Shown: positions 1 to 5,751, counted from the stretch's first letter. The stretch is 5,864 nt of DNA from Actinomycetes bacterium (GCA_023420415.1 JAEZWF010000035.1:1-5864); one strand, 5' to 3'. Made by a program: numbers and translations. The notes: generated from the sequence alone by a model not told the origin.

Positions 1-217
1 GGGTGAAACGGTGGTGTAAGAGCCCACCAGCGGCTCGGGTGACCGAGTCGGCTAGGAAAACCTCATCGGGAGCAAGGCCAAGCAGCATGCTGAGCTGTCC
101 GTTCGCCGCATGCGGGTAGGCTGCTAGAAGTTGCCAGCAATGGCAACTCGAGAGAAATGACCATCCCGAGGCGCATGCCTCGGTACAGAATCCGGCTTAT
201 AGGTCAGCTCATCCACA
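1..217 (+). ncRNA. rnpB: RNase P RNA, bacterial type A (3' part)
   Basis: This is the catalytic RNA of ribonuclease P, which removes the 5' leader from precursor tRNAs. The window opens at the conserved GGGTGAAACGGT segment followed by GTAAGAGC. The GAGCAAGGCC block is at 70-79, GGGTAGGCTGCT at 114-125, the AATGACCATCC block at 156-166, and the terminal ACAGAATCCGGCTTATAGGTC signature at 185-205. These occur in the order and spacing seen in the E. coli RNA. A hairpin GTTGCC...GGCAAC lies at 131-148. The 5' part, including P1 to P4, is outside the window. The exact 3' end is inferred by analogy and could be a few bases either side of 217. No convincing intrinsic terminator follows. A convergent minus-strand coding region ends at 209, so the two genes overlap by a few bases. 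Confidence 0.93.
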
Positions 218-1432
218 CCTCGCCGACTCGCCAGCAAACCTGAATACAGGCGACCTTGACTGTTTCCTTGTCCATGGGTTTTTCCGTGGAATCCTCGCTT
301 CGTAGTCAGAGCCGCGTTCAACTACCCGCGGAATTTGTCGATTCTCCCAATGAAAATTTGAGGCGAGTTGTCGAGGAGTACACAGACAACGTCGCGGCAC
401 CAGCGACCGCATGACTCGCGTGAAATCGTCCGACCACAGCTGCGCCCACATTACCCGCACGATCCGACTCACGTACTCCTGCACTGCTAGCTCGCGCGTC
501 TTTTCCTCGACGAATGCCGCGATGCGCCTCGATTCTTGCCCACTCGCAGGATCAACTCCCTTCGAGCGATATTTCACCTTCCCATCAAACTCGACGGCAA
601 TACGCGCTCGATTAATCAAGAAATCGAGATAGAACACTCCACGAGGCGACATGACTTTTGATTGTTCGGTGACGTCACCGATTCCCGCCTCGCGCAATCG
701 CAGACGTGTCAGCGTTTCGCCGGGGCTTTCTGACCATGGGCTGAGCATATCGAGTCGACGACGCACCCTGACGCGGTATCTCATATCGCCCGAAGCGTTC
801 GCAATCTCCATCACCGTTCGCGTCACAGCTGCAAAAGCGCGTTCTCGTCGTCGTCGATTGTCCCGTGGAATGGCGCTTAGCATGATTCGAATGCCAGATT
901 CCGCGGTCACGATCGCGTTGATTGCATCCGCGTGCGCAAGCAGTTCATAAATCAGATATATCGGGTGGAGTATCCGCAGCCCGTCTTTGACGACTAGCGC
1001 CGCGTGATCGTAGTTCCTTCGCGATCGAAAAACAGATGATGTGGCAATTCCTGCCCCTTTGATACCGATTCGAGTCGGTGGTCGCGAGTGATTCGTCAAG
1101 GTGACGAGGTGGACGTCGAGTTGCGGCGCGAGCACGTCCCACCCGTAAACAAGTGCGGCTGTCTCCATTGACAATGCCGTATTCGTTGCACTGTTGCGGA
1201 TCGTCTCGTAGGCACGCGCCAGCTGAATGCGCCGAGCAGCGATTGCGGCGTCACACCCGTCGGGGAGCTCGACAGCAAAATGCCGGCTAACGCGAACAAC
1301 CCCCGCAGCGACACAATCGTGTCGATGAACCGGCGGTCGCTTGGGCAAGAGACGATGGTTCCAGTCGGGGTGATCAATGACGCGGTTGGCACCGGAGGTT
1401 GTGAGAAAGTACAGCGGGACGGGAATTGTCAT
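209..1432 (-). CDS. AbiEi-like N-terminal region fused to Vsr/DUF559-like nuclease fold protein
   Basis: This 407-residue protein is of uncertain function. Residues about 35-185 read like the N-terminal half of actinobacterial proteins often labelled type IV toxin-antitoxin AbiEi family: an arginine-rich helix, then a TALSMETAALVYGWDVL segment (85-101), a DVHLVT strand (106-111) and a DGLRILHPIYLIYELL segment (150-165). Residues about 235-345 resemble the Vsr/DUF559 PD-(D/E)xK fold: E239 in PGETLTRLRL, D270 in YLDFLI, EFDGK at 281-285, then EEKTRELAVQEY and RIVRVMWAQLW. No nucleotidyltransferase toxin (AbiEii) lies beside it, so it is not a typical TA pair. The last roughly 60 residues are arginine-rich, unlike the usual family C-terminus, and run into rnpB. 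The ATG at 1432 has only a poor ribosome binding site. It lies 163 bases downstream of ppgK on the same strand. That this is a real gene is well supported; nuclease activity is inference. Confidence 0.85.
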   Translation of the reverse strand: MTIPVPLYFLTTSGANRVIDHPDWNHRLLPKRPPVHRHDCVAAGVVRVSRHFAVELPDGCDAAIAARRIQLARAYETIRNSATNTALSMETAALVYGWDVLAPQLDVHLVTLTNHSRPPTRIGIKGAGIATSSVFRSRRNYDHAALVVKDGLRILHPIYLIYELLAHADAINAIVTAESGIRIMLSAIPRDNRRRRERAFAAVTRTVMEIANASGDMRYRVRVRRRLDMLSPWSESPGETLTRLRLREAGIGDVTEQSKVMSPRGVFYLDFLINRARIAVEFDGKVKYRSKGVDPASGQESRRIAAFVEEKTRELAVQEYVSRIVRVMWAQLWSDDFTRVMRSLVPRRCLCTPRQLASNFHWENRQIPRVVERGSDYEARIPRKNPWTRKQSRSPVFRFAGESARCG

Positions 1433-1514
1433 TCCGCCATTTCAGCAATCGTTACTGTCGCATTCCTCGGCTACAGGGGCCGGATGGGGATTGTCCGCAA
1501 TCCACATTGACGAC

Positions 1515-1527
1515 TCATGAATCATGA
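1515..1527. promoter_or_regulatory. 13-bp palindrome upstream of the AbiEi-like gene
   Basis: TCATGA-A-TCATGA is a perfect 6-1-6 palindrome. It lies 82 bases upstream of the start of the minus-strand AbiEi-like/Vsr-like gene and 68 bases past the ppgK stop. It could be an operator for the downstream gene. Because TCATGA is itself palindromic, the site is also a direct repeat, and chance occurrence is possible. No clear -10/-35 pair was found in the 163-base gap. Confidence 0.25.
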
Positions 1528-1595
1528 TGACGCGGTTGTGGACAGTGTCCTCGCCACACGTGTTACTACTGATGCTACGAACTTGCGTGAATACA

Positions 1596-2348
1596 TCAGG
1601 ACTGTGCTGCGAGCGCGGCAGCACCGACAATCCCGGCGCTGTTGAGCAACTGCGCGGGCACGATCGGTGTCCTCAAATCGAGAAGCGGAAGGAACTTCTC
1701 GTGCTTTTTCGATACTCCTCCACCGACGACAAACAGGTCGGGGGTGAAGAGCATTTCGAGGTGCGCATAGTAGCGCTGCAATCGTTTCGACCACTGCTTG
1801 AAGCTCCACTCGTGACGGGTCTTTTGAGCTGACGAAGCGCTCTTTTCCGCGTCTTTTCCATCGATCTCAAGATGACCAAGTTCCGTATTCGGCAGCAGCT
1901 TTCCATCAAAAATCACGGCAGATCCAATACCGGTTCCCAGCGTCGTCACGATGATGACACCGTCGCGACCTTTCGCCGCACCGTAGCGTACTTCCGCGTA
2001 GCCCGCAGCATCAGCGTCGTTGACCGCATACACTCGCCGTCCGAGAGCTGATTCCATCAGTTCTGCGACATTCACGCCTTTCCATGTTGGATCGAGATTT
2101 GCCATGAAGAGTACGACGCCGTGCGAAACCGGGGCAGGAATGGTGATGCCGACTGGCATTGAAGCGTCGAGGTCGAAGTGGTCGATCAATTCGCGACATG
2201 TCTGCGCCACTGCGTCGGGTGTTGCCGGTTGGGGGGTCGGGATACGCAGGCGATCTCCGACGAATTCCCCGGTCTCGAGGTCGACGATCGCTCCCTTGAT
2301 TCCTGACCCTCCGATGTCAATGCCGAACGCTCGCGTGCACTCTGCCAC
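1596..2348 (-). CDS. ppgK: Polyphosphate glucokinase (ROK family)
   Basis: PpgK phosphorylates glucose to glucose-6-phosphate in the cytoplasm, using inorganic polyphosphate or ATP, and feeds glycolysis. Numbering is from the GTG start (250 residues, within the family's normal size). The phosphate-binding motif DIGGSGIKGA is at 11-20, the sugar-site NDADAAGYAE at 110-119 carries the likely catalytic base D111, the adenosine-side LGTGIGSA is at 137-144, ELGHLE at 156-161 and VVGGGVSKK at 207-215. The ROK zinc motif CxCGxxGC is absent, as expected for the PpgK branch. A TTG at 2363 would add five residues but has no ribosome binding site. The GTG at 2348 follows GAGGGGGA by a few bases and is preferred. 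It is probably transcribed from the -10 box near 2390. It lies upstream of, and may be cotranscribed with, the AbiEi-like gene, though the 163-base gap argues against tight coupling. Confidence 0.93.
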   Translation of the reverse strand: MAECTRAFGIDIGGSGIKGAIVDLETGEFVGDRLRIPTPQPATPDAVAQTCRELIDHFDLDASMPVGITIPAPVSHGVVLFMANLDPTWKGVNVAELMESALGRRVYAVNDADAAGYAEVRYGAAKGRDGVIIVTTLGTGIGSAVIFDGKLLPNTELGHLEIDGKDAEKSASSAQKTRHEWSFKQWSKRLQRYYAHLEMLFTPDLFVVGGGVSKKHEKFLPLLDLRTPIVPAQLLNSAGIVGAAALAAQS

Positions 2349-2388
2349 GTCTCCCCCTCGCAACGGTGATCAGTACTCCCCGCCTTCG

Positions 2389-2394
2389 AGTATA
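2389..2394 (-). promoter_or_regulatory. Putative -10 box of the ppgK promoter
   Basis: On the minus strand this reads TATACT, one mismatch from the TATAAT consensus. It is 40 bases before the GTG start of ppgK, giving a short leader with the GAGGGGGA ribosome binding site. No good -35 hexamer is seen at 16-18 bases. That position falls at the edge of the 59-bp repeat, so the repeat may have altered or supplied the upstream promoter half. Identification rests on the hexamer and position alone. Confidence 0.4.
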
Positions 2395-2411
2395 AAACCC
2401 CTTCCCCCGAG

Positions 2412-2470
2412 GGCTCTGTCTTGTGCGGATTCTTCGACGCGGTGTTGCCGATTGTGCGTAAGGCAGAGCC
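2412..2470 (-). repeat. 59-bp palindromic element, copy 1
   Basis: This copy has 15-bp imperfect inverted arms (GGCTCTGTCTTGTGC at 2412-2426; the other arm read inward is GGCTCTGCCTTACGC, 2456-2470) around a 29-bp core (2427-2455). A second copy at 4318-4376 has the same length and matches at 50 of 59 positions. The arm tips GGCTCTG resemble terminal inverted repeats of ISL3-family insertion sequences (from memory, not searched), so a MITE-like remnant is possible. No transposase is present and no flanking target duplication is seen. As + strand RNA the arms pair almost fully with three G-U wobbles; on the minus strand those become mismatches. The strand given follows the arm and flank orientation relative to copy 2. 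It lies between ppgK and the DUF6318-like gene, which diverge from here. Confidence 0.85.
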
Positions 2471-2598
2471 TTGGTTCGTGTAGCCGGGCTGCGTGGTGTT
2501 GTGAGTGCGGGGCGCTAGTTGATTGGCAGGTGTGTTGTCCACAGGTTTGTGAGATGGCCTGGCGCTGGGTGGTGGTGGCGTGTAGTTTAGGCGTTCAT

Positions 2599-2638
2599 AC
2601 ACCACTATTCGGGACTTGAGTCCCAGACCGGGTGGTGT
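2599..2638. other. Nested inverted repeat in the leader region of the lipoprotein gene
   Basis: An outer stem ACACCAC/GTGGTGT (2599-2605 with 2632-2638) encloses an inner palindrome GGGACT-TG-AGTCCC (2611-2624). In RNA this would form an interrupted hairpin with a four-base TTGA loop on a five-base-pair inner stem. It ends 37 bases before the GTG start of the DUF6318-like gene. It could be a leader structure or an operator. It has no U-tract, so it is not a standard terminator. The rest of 2471-2675 is G/T-rich on the + strand, and I see no coding sequence or confident promoter in it. Confidence 0.4.
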
Positions 2639-2662
2639 GCGGTGTTGCCGACGGTAGAGACA

Positions 2663-2668
2663 GTGAGG
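2663..2668 (+). promoter_or_regulatory. Ribosome binding site of the DUF6318-like gene
   Basis: GTGAGG lies seven bases before the GTG codon at 2676. This supports that GTG as the start, and the encoded N-terminus is a good lipoprotein signal peptide. Confidence 0.55.
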
Positions 2669-2675
2669 TCGTATT

Positions 2676-3377
2676 GTGACTCGACAACAAGACCAACGTG
2701 GGTTTGGGCCGCGAGGACGCGGCGTGCGCGTGCGGGTAGTGAGTGCGCTAGTGGGAATATCGGCGTGTTCGCTGCTGCTCGCGGGGTGCGCGGTGGATCG
2801 AGAAATCCTCGGACTCAACACAGACAACACCACGACAGAAAGCGCCATCCCAACGACGCCGGCACCTTCTTCGCCGATATCAACACCGACGGGAGTGCAA
2901 AAACTCGACAAACCCAAAGACGACCCATATTTGTGGGACGACCCAAAAGACCCACCCGCACGCTACGAATACACCCAAGAAGGCGCAATCGCCACCGCCA
3001 TGTACTTCGTCGAACTCATGGGATACGAGTTCAGCATGGGGCAAACACAAGCCCTAGAAAACGTCTCTGGTGCTGAATGTAAAAACTGTAAGCATCTAAT
3101 CGAGCAGATTGCTCAAGACGAGGCGATCGGATCGTGGACAAGGCTGTATACAACTGCGGATCGTGAGTTTGTTGGCGTTATGCCGATCTTGCCTGAATAC
3201 AACGATCCCGGCGAGTGGGGAGTGCAGATTATCGCTACTGTTCCCCCCTATGAAATCTATGAGGCGGATACCGGTGATCACTTTACGACACAAGAGCATC
3301 AAATTAAGTTCGCCATCAATCTTGAGTGGATGAACGACCGGTGGATGGTCGTCGGAACGTATTACGACAAGGTGTGA
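2676..3377 (+). CDS. DUF6318-like lipoprotein
   Basis: This is a 233-residue predicted lipoprotein of unknown function, anchored on the outer face of the membrane. Residues 13-37 form an arginine-rich then hydrophobic signal peptide ending in lipobox LAGC, with the lipidated cysteine at C38. Residues about 49-75 are a Thr/Pro/Ser-rich linker. From about 95 a globular domain follows: YTQEGAIATAMYFVELMGYEF, then a CKNC motif (C135, C138), SWTRLYT and a C-terminal strand-rich part with NDRWMVVGTYYDKV. This pattern (aromatic helix, C-x-x-C, lipoprotein) matches my memory of DUF6318, an actinobacterial family of uncharacterised lipoproteins; no search was run. The start is GTG with a good ribosome binding site. 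Its stop is six bases before the next gene, so the two are probably one operon. Codon use switches near residue 130, from C- and A-ending codons to many T- and G-ending ones. Confidence 0.88.
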   Translation: MTRQQDQRGFGPRGRGVRVRVVSALVGISACSLLLAGCAVDREILGLNTDNTTTESAIPTTPAPSSPISTPTGVQKLDKPKDDPYLWDDPKDPPARYEYTQEGAIATAMYFVELMGYEFSMGQTQALENVSGAECKNCKHLIEQIAQDEAIGSWTRLYTTADREFVGVMPILPEYNDPGEWGVQIIATVPPYEIYEADTGDHFTTQEHQIKFAINLEWMNDRWMVVGTYYDKV

Positions 3378-3383
3378 TCGCGA

Positions 3384-4250
3384 ATGTTGAGGATGATTCT
3401 TGCGGCAACCATCGTTGCCCTTTCGGGAAACAATGTGAGTTTTGATGACACAAGTGGTGTGGATGAGGCTGTCAAACACGACAAAGTCGATAGATCCGAG
3501 TCTGAATCCGAAGTCGAGGCAACATTTGTGGCTGATCTTCGTGTGCCGGGTGTGTATCCGATGGTGAGGAATGGTCAGCCGTATAACTATCATGCTGTGG
3601 CTGGTGGGATCGATACTCTTCTTCCTTCGTGTCAAACGCACGCGATGATCCGCAGTGATGACAGGTCCAACTACTTTTGCCCTGGTCGTGTCAATGGTGA
3701 GCCCACGCCCTTAGAGAACGTGTCTGAGGCGGTGGTGTACGTGTTCAACCGAGAACACATTAGAGGTGAGATTTCTGGGCTGACACCACCGAGTGTGGAT
3801 TTCCACCTCCAACCCGAAATCTATGACTGGGTATGGACAGGGGTGCCCACCATCGCCTACATGCTCCTTGGTGATACCCACGCCACCACCACAATCGATG
3901 GTGACCTACCCGCCCAGGTGGAATGGTCCCCCGCATTCCACGTTGTGGATTTCGGCGTCAAAGGTGGGGTCGTCAAAACCACCAAGCTTGGGGCGCCTTA
4001 CCCGAATGAGACCATCACCTACACCTACGAAGAACCAGCCCACAACGTGGTACCCAAGGTCACAACAACGTGGAACGCGAAAGTCAGCGTCCAGGGCGTG
4101 ACCTACCACCTCGACAAGGTCAGGGAAACAACCACCACGTATTGGCGGCCAATCAACCCCAGGAAACCACGCATCCGCCTCGTCAACCCCGACTACAACC
4201 CACACACCCAAAACAACAACGAAGACAACAACAACCAACATCACCCATAA
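3384..4250 (+). CDS. Secreted protein with degenerate C-terminal PKD-like domain
   Basis: This is a 288-residue probable exported protein of unknown function. Residues 1-15 (MLRMILAATIVALSG) look like a short signal peptide with no clear AxA cleavage site. An acidic stretch (21-46) leads to VPGVYPMVRNGQPYNYHAV. C83 and C99 could form a disulfide outside the cell. Residues about 148-265 resemble the PKD-like domain of actinobacterial secreted proteins: WVWTGVPT, PAQVEWSP, KLGAPYPNETITYTYEEP, VTTTWNAKVSV and RIRLVNPDYNP. The usual W-D-F-G-D-G turn is reduced to VVDFGVKGG. The last 15 residues are Asn/His/Gln-rich. The ATG at 3384 is preceded by AAGGTG nine bases upstream. It is in the same frame as the DUF6318-like gene, separated by one TGA and two codons. 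It is likely co-expressed with that gene. The PKD assignment is by pattern only. Confidence 0.82.
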   Translation: MLRMILAATIVALSGNNVSFDDTSGVDEAVKHDKVDRSESESEVEATFVADLRVPGVYPMVRNGQPYNYHAVAGGIDTLLPSCQTHAMIRSDDRSNYFCPGRVNGEPTPLENVSEAVVYVFNREHIRGEISGLTPPSVDFHLQPEIYDWVWTGVPTIAYMLLGDTHATTTIDGDLPAQVEWSPAFHVVDFGVKGGVVKTTKLGAPYPNETITYTYEEPAHNVVPKVTTTWNAKVSVQGVTYHLDKVRETTTTYWRPINPRKPRIRLVNPDYNPHTQNNNEDNNNQHHP

Positions 4251-4309
4251 CCACACCACCCCAACCACACCCAAACACACAAACACCCCAAACACCCAAG
4301 AACCCCGCC
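4192..4309 (+). repeat. C/A-rich low-complexity tract
   Basis: About 118 bases are composed almost only of C and A on the + strand. They span the Asn/Gln/His tail codons of the PKD-like gene and continue past its stop into the gap before the second 59-bp element. Units such as CACACCC, AACAAC and CACCCCAA recur without a fixed period. It probably arose by slippage or skewed mutation. No gene or terminator is seen in it. Confidence 0.6.
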
Positions 4310-4317
4310 CCCATTAA

Positions 4318-4376
4318 GGCTCTGCCATACGCAGATTCTTCGACGCGGTGTTGCAGATTGTGCACAAGACAGAGCC
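4318..4376 (+). repeat. 59-bp palindromic element, copy 2
   Basis: The left arm is GGCTCTGCCATACGC (4318-4332) and the right arm, read inward, is GGCTCTGTCTTGTGC (4362-4376). The right arm is identical to the left arm of copy 1; the left arm differs by one base from the right arm of copy 1. The core (4333-4361) matches the core of copy 1 at 27 of 29 bases in the same + direction. Arms therefore say the copies are inverted while cores say they are direct. The element lies between the convergent PKD-like and MFS genes. Minus-strand RNA here folds better (G-U pairs instead of A-C mismatches), so it could cap MFS transcripts, but there is no U-tract. Confidence 0.85.
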
Positions 4377-4379
4377 CAC

Positions 4380-4412
4380 AAGGGGAGGAGAGAGGAAGGA
4401 GGCAGGAGGGAG
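4380..4412 (+). repeat. Polypurine tract
   Basis: Thirty-three bases are all A or G except one C at 4403. The tract begins three bases after the second 59-bp element and ends ten bases before the MFS stop codon. Such tracts can adopt unusual DNA structure. Whether this one has a role, for example in ending convergent transcription, is unknown. Confidence 0.55.
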
Positions 4413-4422
4413 CCGTGAGCAG

Positions 4423-5694
4423 CTACTCGTTTCCTCGCGGTTCTTTGCCTGATACCGCACACGCGCACAGGAGGGCGACGACCCCGGCGAGGGGAAGTGA
4501 AATCAAGCCCACACGAAGTGAATAATGCTCGGCAATCCAGCCGACAATCGGCGGCGGCGCGAGGAAACCGATCCTCATCAGCCACGACACCACCGTCAAC
4601 CCTGTCCCCGGTTTAATCCCGGGCAAATGGTCAGCCTCGTGCATCGCCGCAGGAACCAGCGCCGCACACCCGAATCCCGCACAGCCGAAAGCAAACACTG
4701 TCCCCCACACTGTCGGCCATGCCAATGCTGCCCCGGTCGATACGGCGACGAGGAGCGCGCCGCCCGCCACCACACGACGGTATCCAAAGAGATCGACGAA
4801 CCGATCGGCGGCGATCCGACCGATGAACTGCAACCCCACCAACGCCACGAAACCGCTCACCGCGAGAGCCGGCGCGGCCCCGAGTGAACGTGAAAGGTAA
4901 AGCGTCGCCCACGAGCTCCCAGCATCCTCAACTACCCCACCGGCAATACCGAGAATCACGAGCACCGCGAGGATCATTGCCGATCGCACCACCACGCGCG
5001 TGGCGACCGTCGTCGGCACAACACCAGCGTCAGCAACAGGCACTGCCTCCGCGCTGTCACGACCGTCGTCCCCCGCACTCCCCCGGCTCACCCCGCGCTT
5101 CGTCTCATCGAGGCAGAAGACATACGCCACCGCGACGATGGCAACACACAGCAGCGACGACGTCAACAGGTGGAAGCGTACGGGCATGCCGATAGCGATA
5201 GCACCCGCCGCCATCGTCCCGCCAATAACCGCGCCGAGCGACCAAATCGCATGAAAAGTGTTGAAAATCGAACGCCCATACTGGCGTGCCACCACCAGCC
5301 CGTGGCGATTTTGCGCCACGTCGGTAATCGCGTCCGTCCCCCCGCCAATAAAAAGGGCGAGAGCGAATAGGGGCAGCGACGGCGACCATCCAGCGGCAGT
5401 CACCATCACACCGGTGAGCACAGTTCCGAACATCGCCACAGTCGCCGCGCCGAAACGCCGAATCGCCATCCCGGCAAGAAGTCCCATAATCACCGCCCCG
5501 GCGGGGATAGCGATGACGGTTTGCCCGTAGAGCTCATCTGAGAGCGACAGTGCCGCTTTGATCTCTGGATAACGAGGAACGAGGTTGGCGAACATCATGC
5601 CGTTGGTCAAAAACAGGGCGCCGGTCGCCACACGTGCGTGACGCAGTCGACGCGAGGGGCGCTGTCCCGACAGCCTCCCGACAGCAGACATCAT
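4423..5694 (-). CDS. MFS transporter, YbjJ-like
   Basis: This 423-residue inner-membrane protein belongs to the major facilitator superfamily. Twelve hydrophobic segments can be placed at about 21-40, 57-77, 82-103, 108-128, 143-167, 174-194, 236-256, 270-290, 306-326, 330-350, 366-388 and 393-413. A charged Gly/Asp/Glu-rich cytoplasmic loop (195-235) separates the two six-helix halves. The loop 2-3 motif A is seen in weak form at GMAIRRFG (75-82) and again in the second half at GRIAADRFVDLFGYRR (292-307). The segments GTDAITDVAQNRHG (119-132) and NTFHAIWSLGAVIGG (145-159) resemble the YbjJ branch of MFS proteins. The substrate cannot be told. ATG at 5694 follows GAGGAG by five bases; the next codon is also ATG. 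It lies downstream of tRNA-Val on the same strand, with a perfect palindrome between them that may be its operator. Confidence 0.9.
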   Translation of the reverse strand: MMSAVGRLSGQRPSRRLRHARVATGALFLTNGMMFANLVPRYPEIKAALSLSDELYGQTVIAIPAGAVIMGLLAGMAIRRFGAATVAMFGTVLTGVMVTAAGWSPSLPLFALALFIGGGTDAITDVAQNRHGLVVARQYGRSIFNTFHAIWSLGAVIGGTMAAGAIAIGMPVRFHLLTSSLLCVAIVAVAYVFCLDETKRGVSRGSAGDDGRDSAEAVPVADAGVVPTTVATRVVVRSAMILAVLVILGIAGGVVEDAGSSWATLYLSRSLGAAPALAVSGFVALVGLQFIGRIAADRFVDLFGYRRVVAGGALLVAVSTGAALAWPTVWGTVFAFGCAGFGCAALVPAAMHEADHLPGIKPGTGLTVVSWLMRIGFLAPPPIVGWIAEHYSLRVGLISLPLAGVVALLCACAVSGKEPRGNE

Positions 5695-5699
5695 GGGTG

Positions 5700-5705
5700 C
5701 TCCTC
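5700..5705 (-). promoter_or_regulatory. Ribosome binding site of the MFS gene
   Basis: GAGGAG on the minus strand lies five bases before the first ATG of the transporter and fixes that start over downstream methionines. No -10/-35 pair of good quality was found in the 96 bases between tRNA-Val and the start codon. Confidence 0.6.
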
Positions 5706-5751
5706 ATACCGAAATGATGGTGGGAAACAGGCAAATCACGCGTCGTGTCAT

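Noticed and set aside
272..289. Hairpin CCATGG...CCGTGG as the rnpB terminator
   Set aside because: The stem is six base pairs with a G-U pair, there is no U-tract after it, and it lies more than 50 bases past the RNA end inside the convergent gene.
1442..1630. Small minus-strand open frame between ppgK and the AbiEi-like gene
   Set aside because: It overlaps the end of ppgK, has no ribosome binding site and no recognisable sequence pattern.
2020..2619. Plus-strand open frame of 199 codons opposite ppgK
   Set aside because: It is antisense to strong ROK kinase motifs and continues through the 59-bp repeat with no domain of its own.
2471..2640. Possible remnant of a second PKD-like gene 3' end on the minus strand (RIVVYERLNYTPPPP resembles RIRLVNPDYNP)
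   Set aside because: The likeness is short and lies in low-complexity sequence; no upstream part of such a gene is present. It is not strong enough to call a pseudogene.
2186..2917. Long minus-strand open frame (243 codons) across the ppgK start, the repeat and the lipoprotein gene
   Set aside because: It overlaps ppgK and the well-supported lipoprotein start, has low-complexity translation and no recognisable domain. It is an open frame on the opposite strand of G/T-rich DNA.
3906..4295. Minus-strand open frame of 129 codons opposite the PKD-like gene
   Set aside because: The translation is almost only Val, Gly and Trp repeats, as expected from the complement of a C/A-rich tract. The + strand gene explains this region.
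4318..4376. The 59-bp element as an ordinary bidirectional terminator
   Set aside because: The stem is long but has no U-tract on either side, and the other copy lies between divergent genes where no terminator is needed. A repeat element fits better, though a terminator role for this copy is not excluded.
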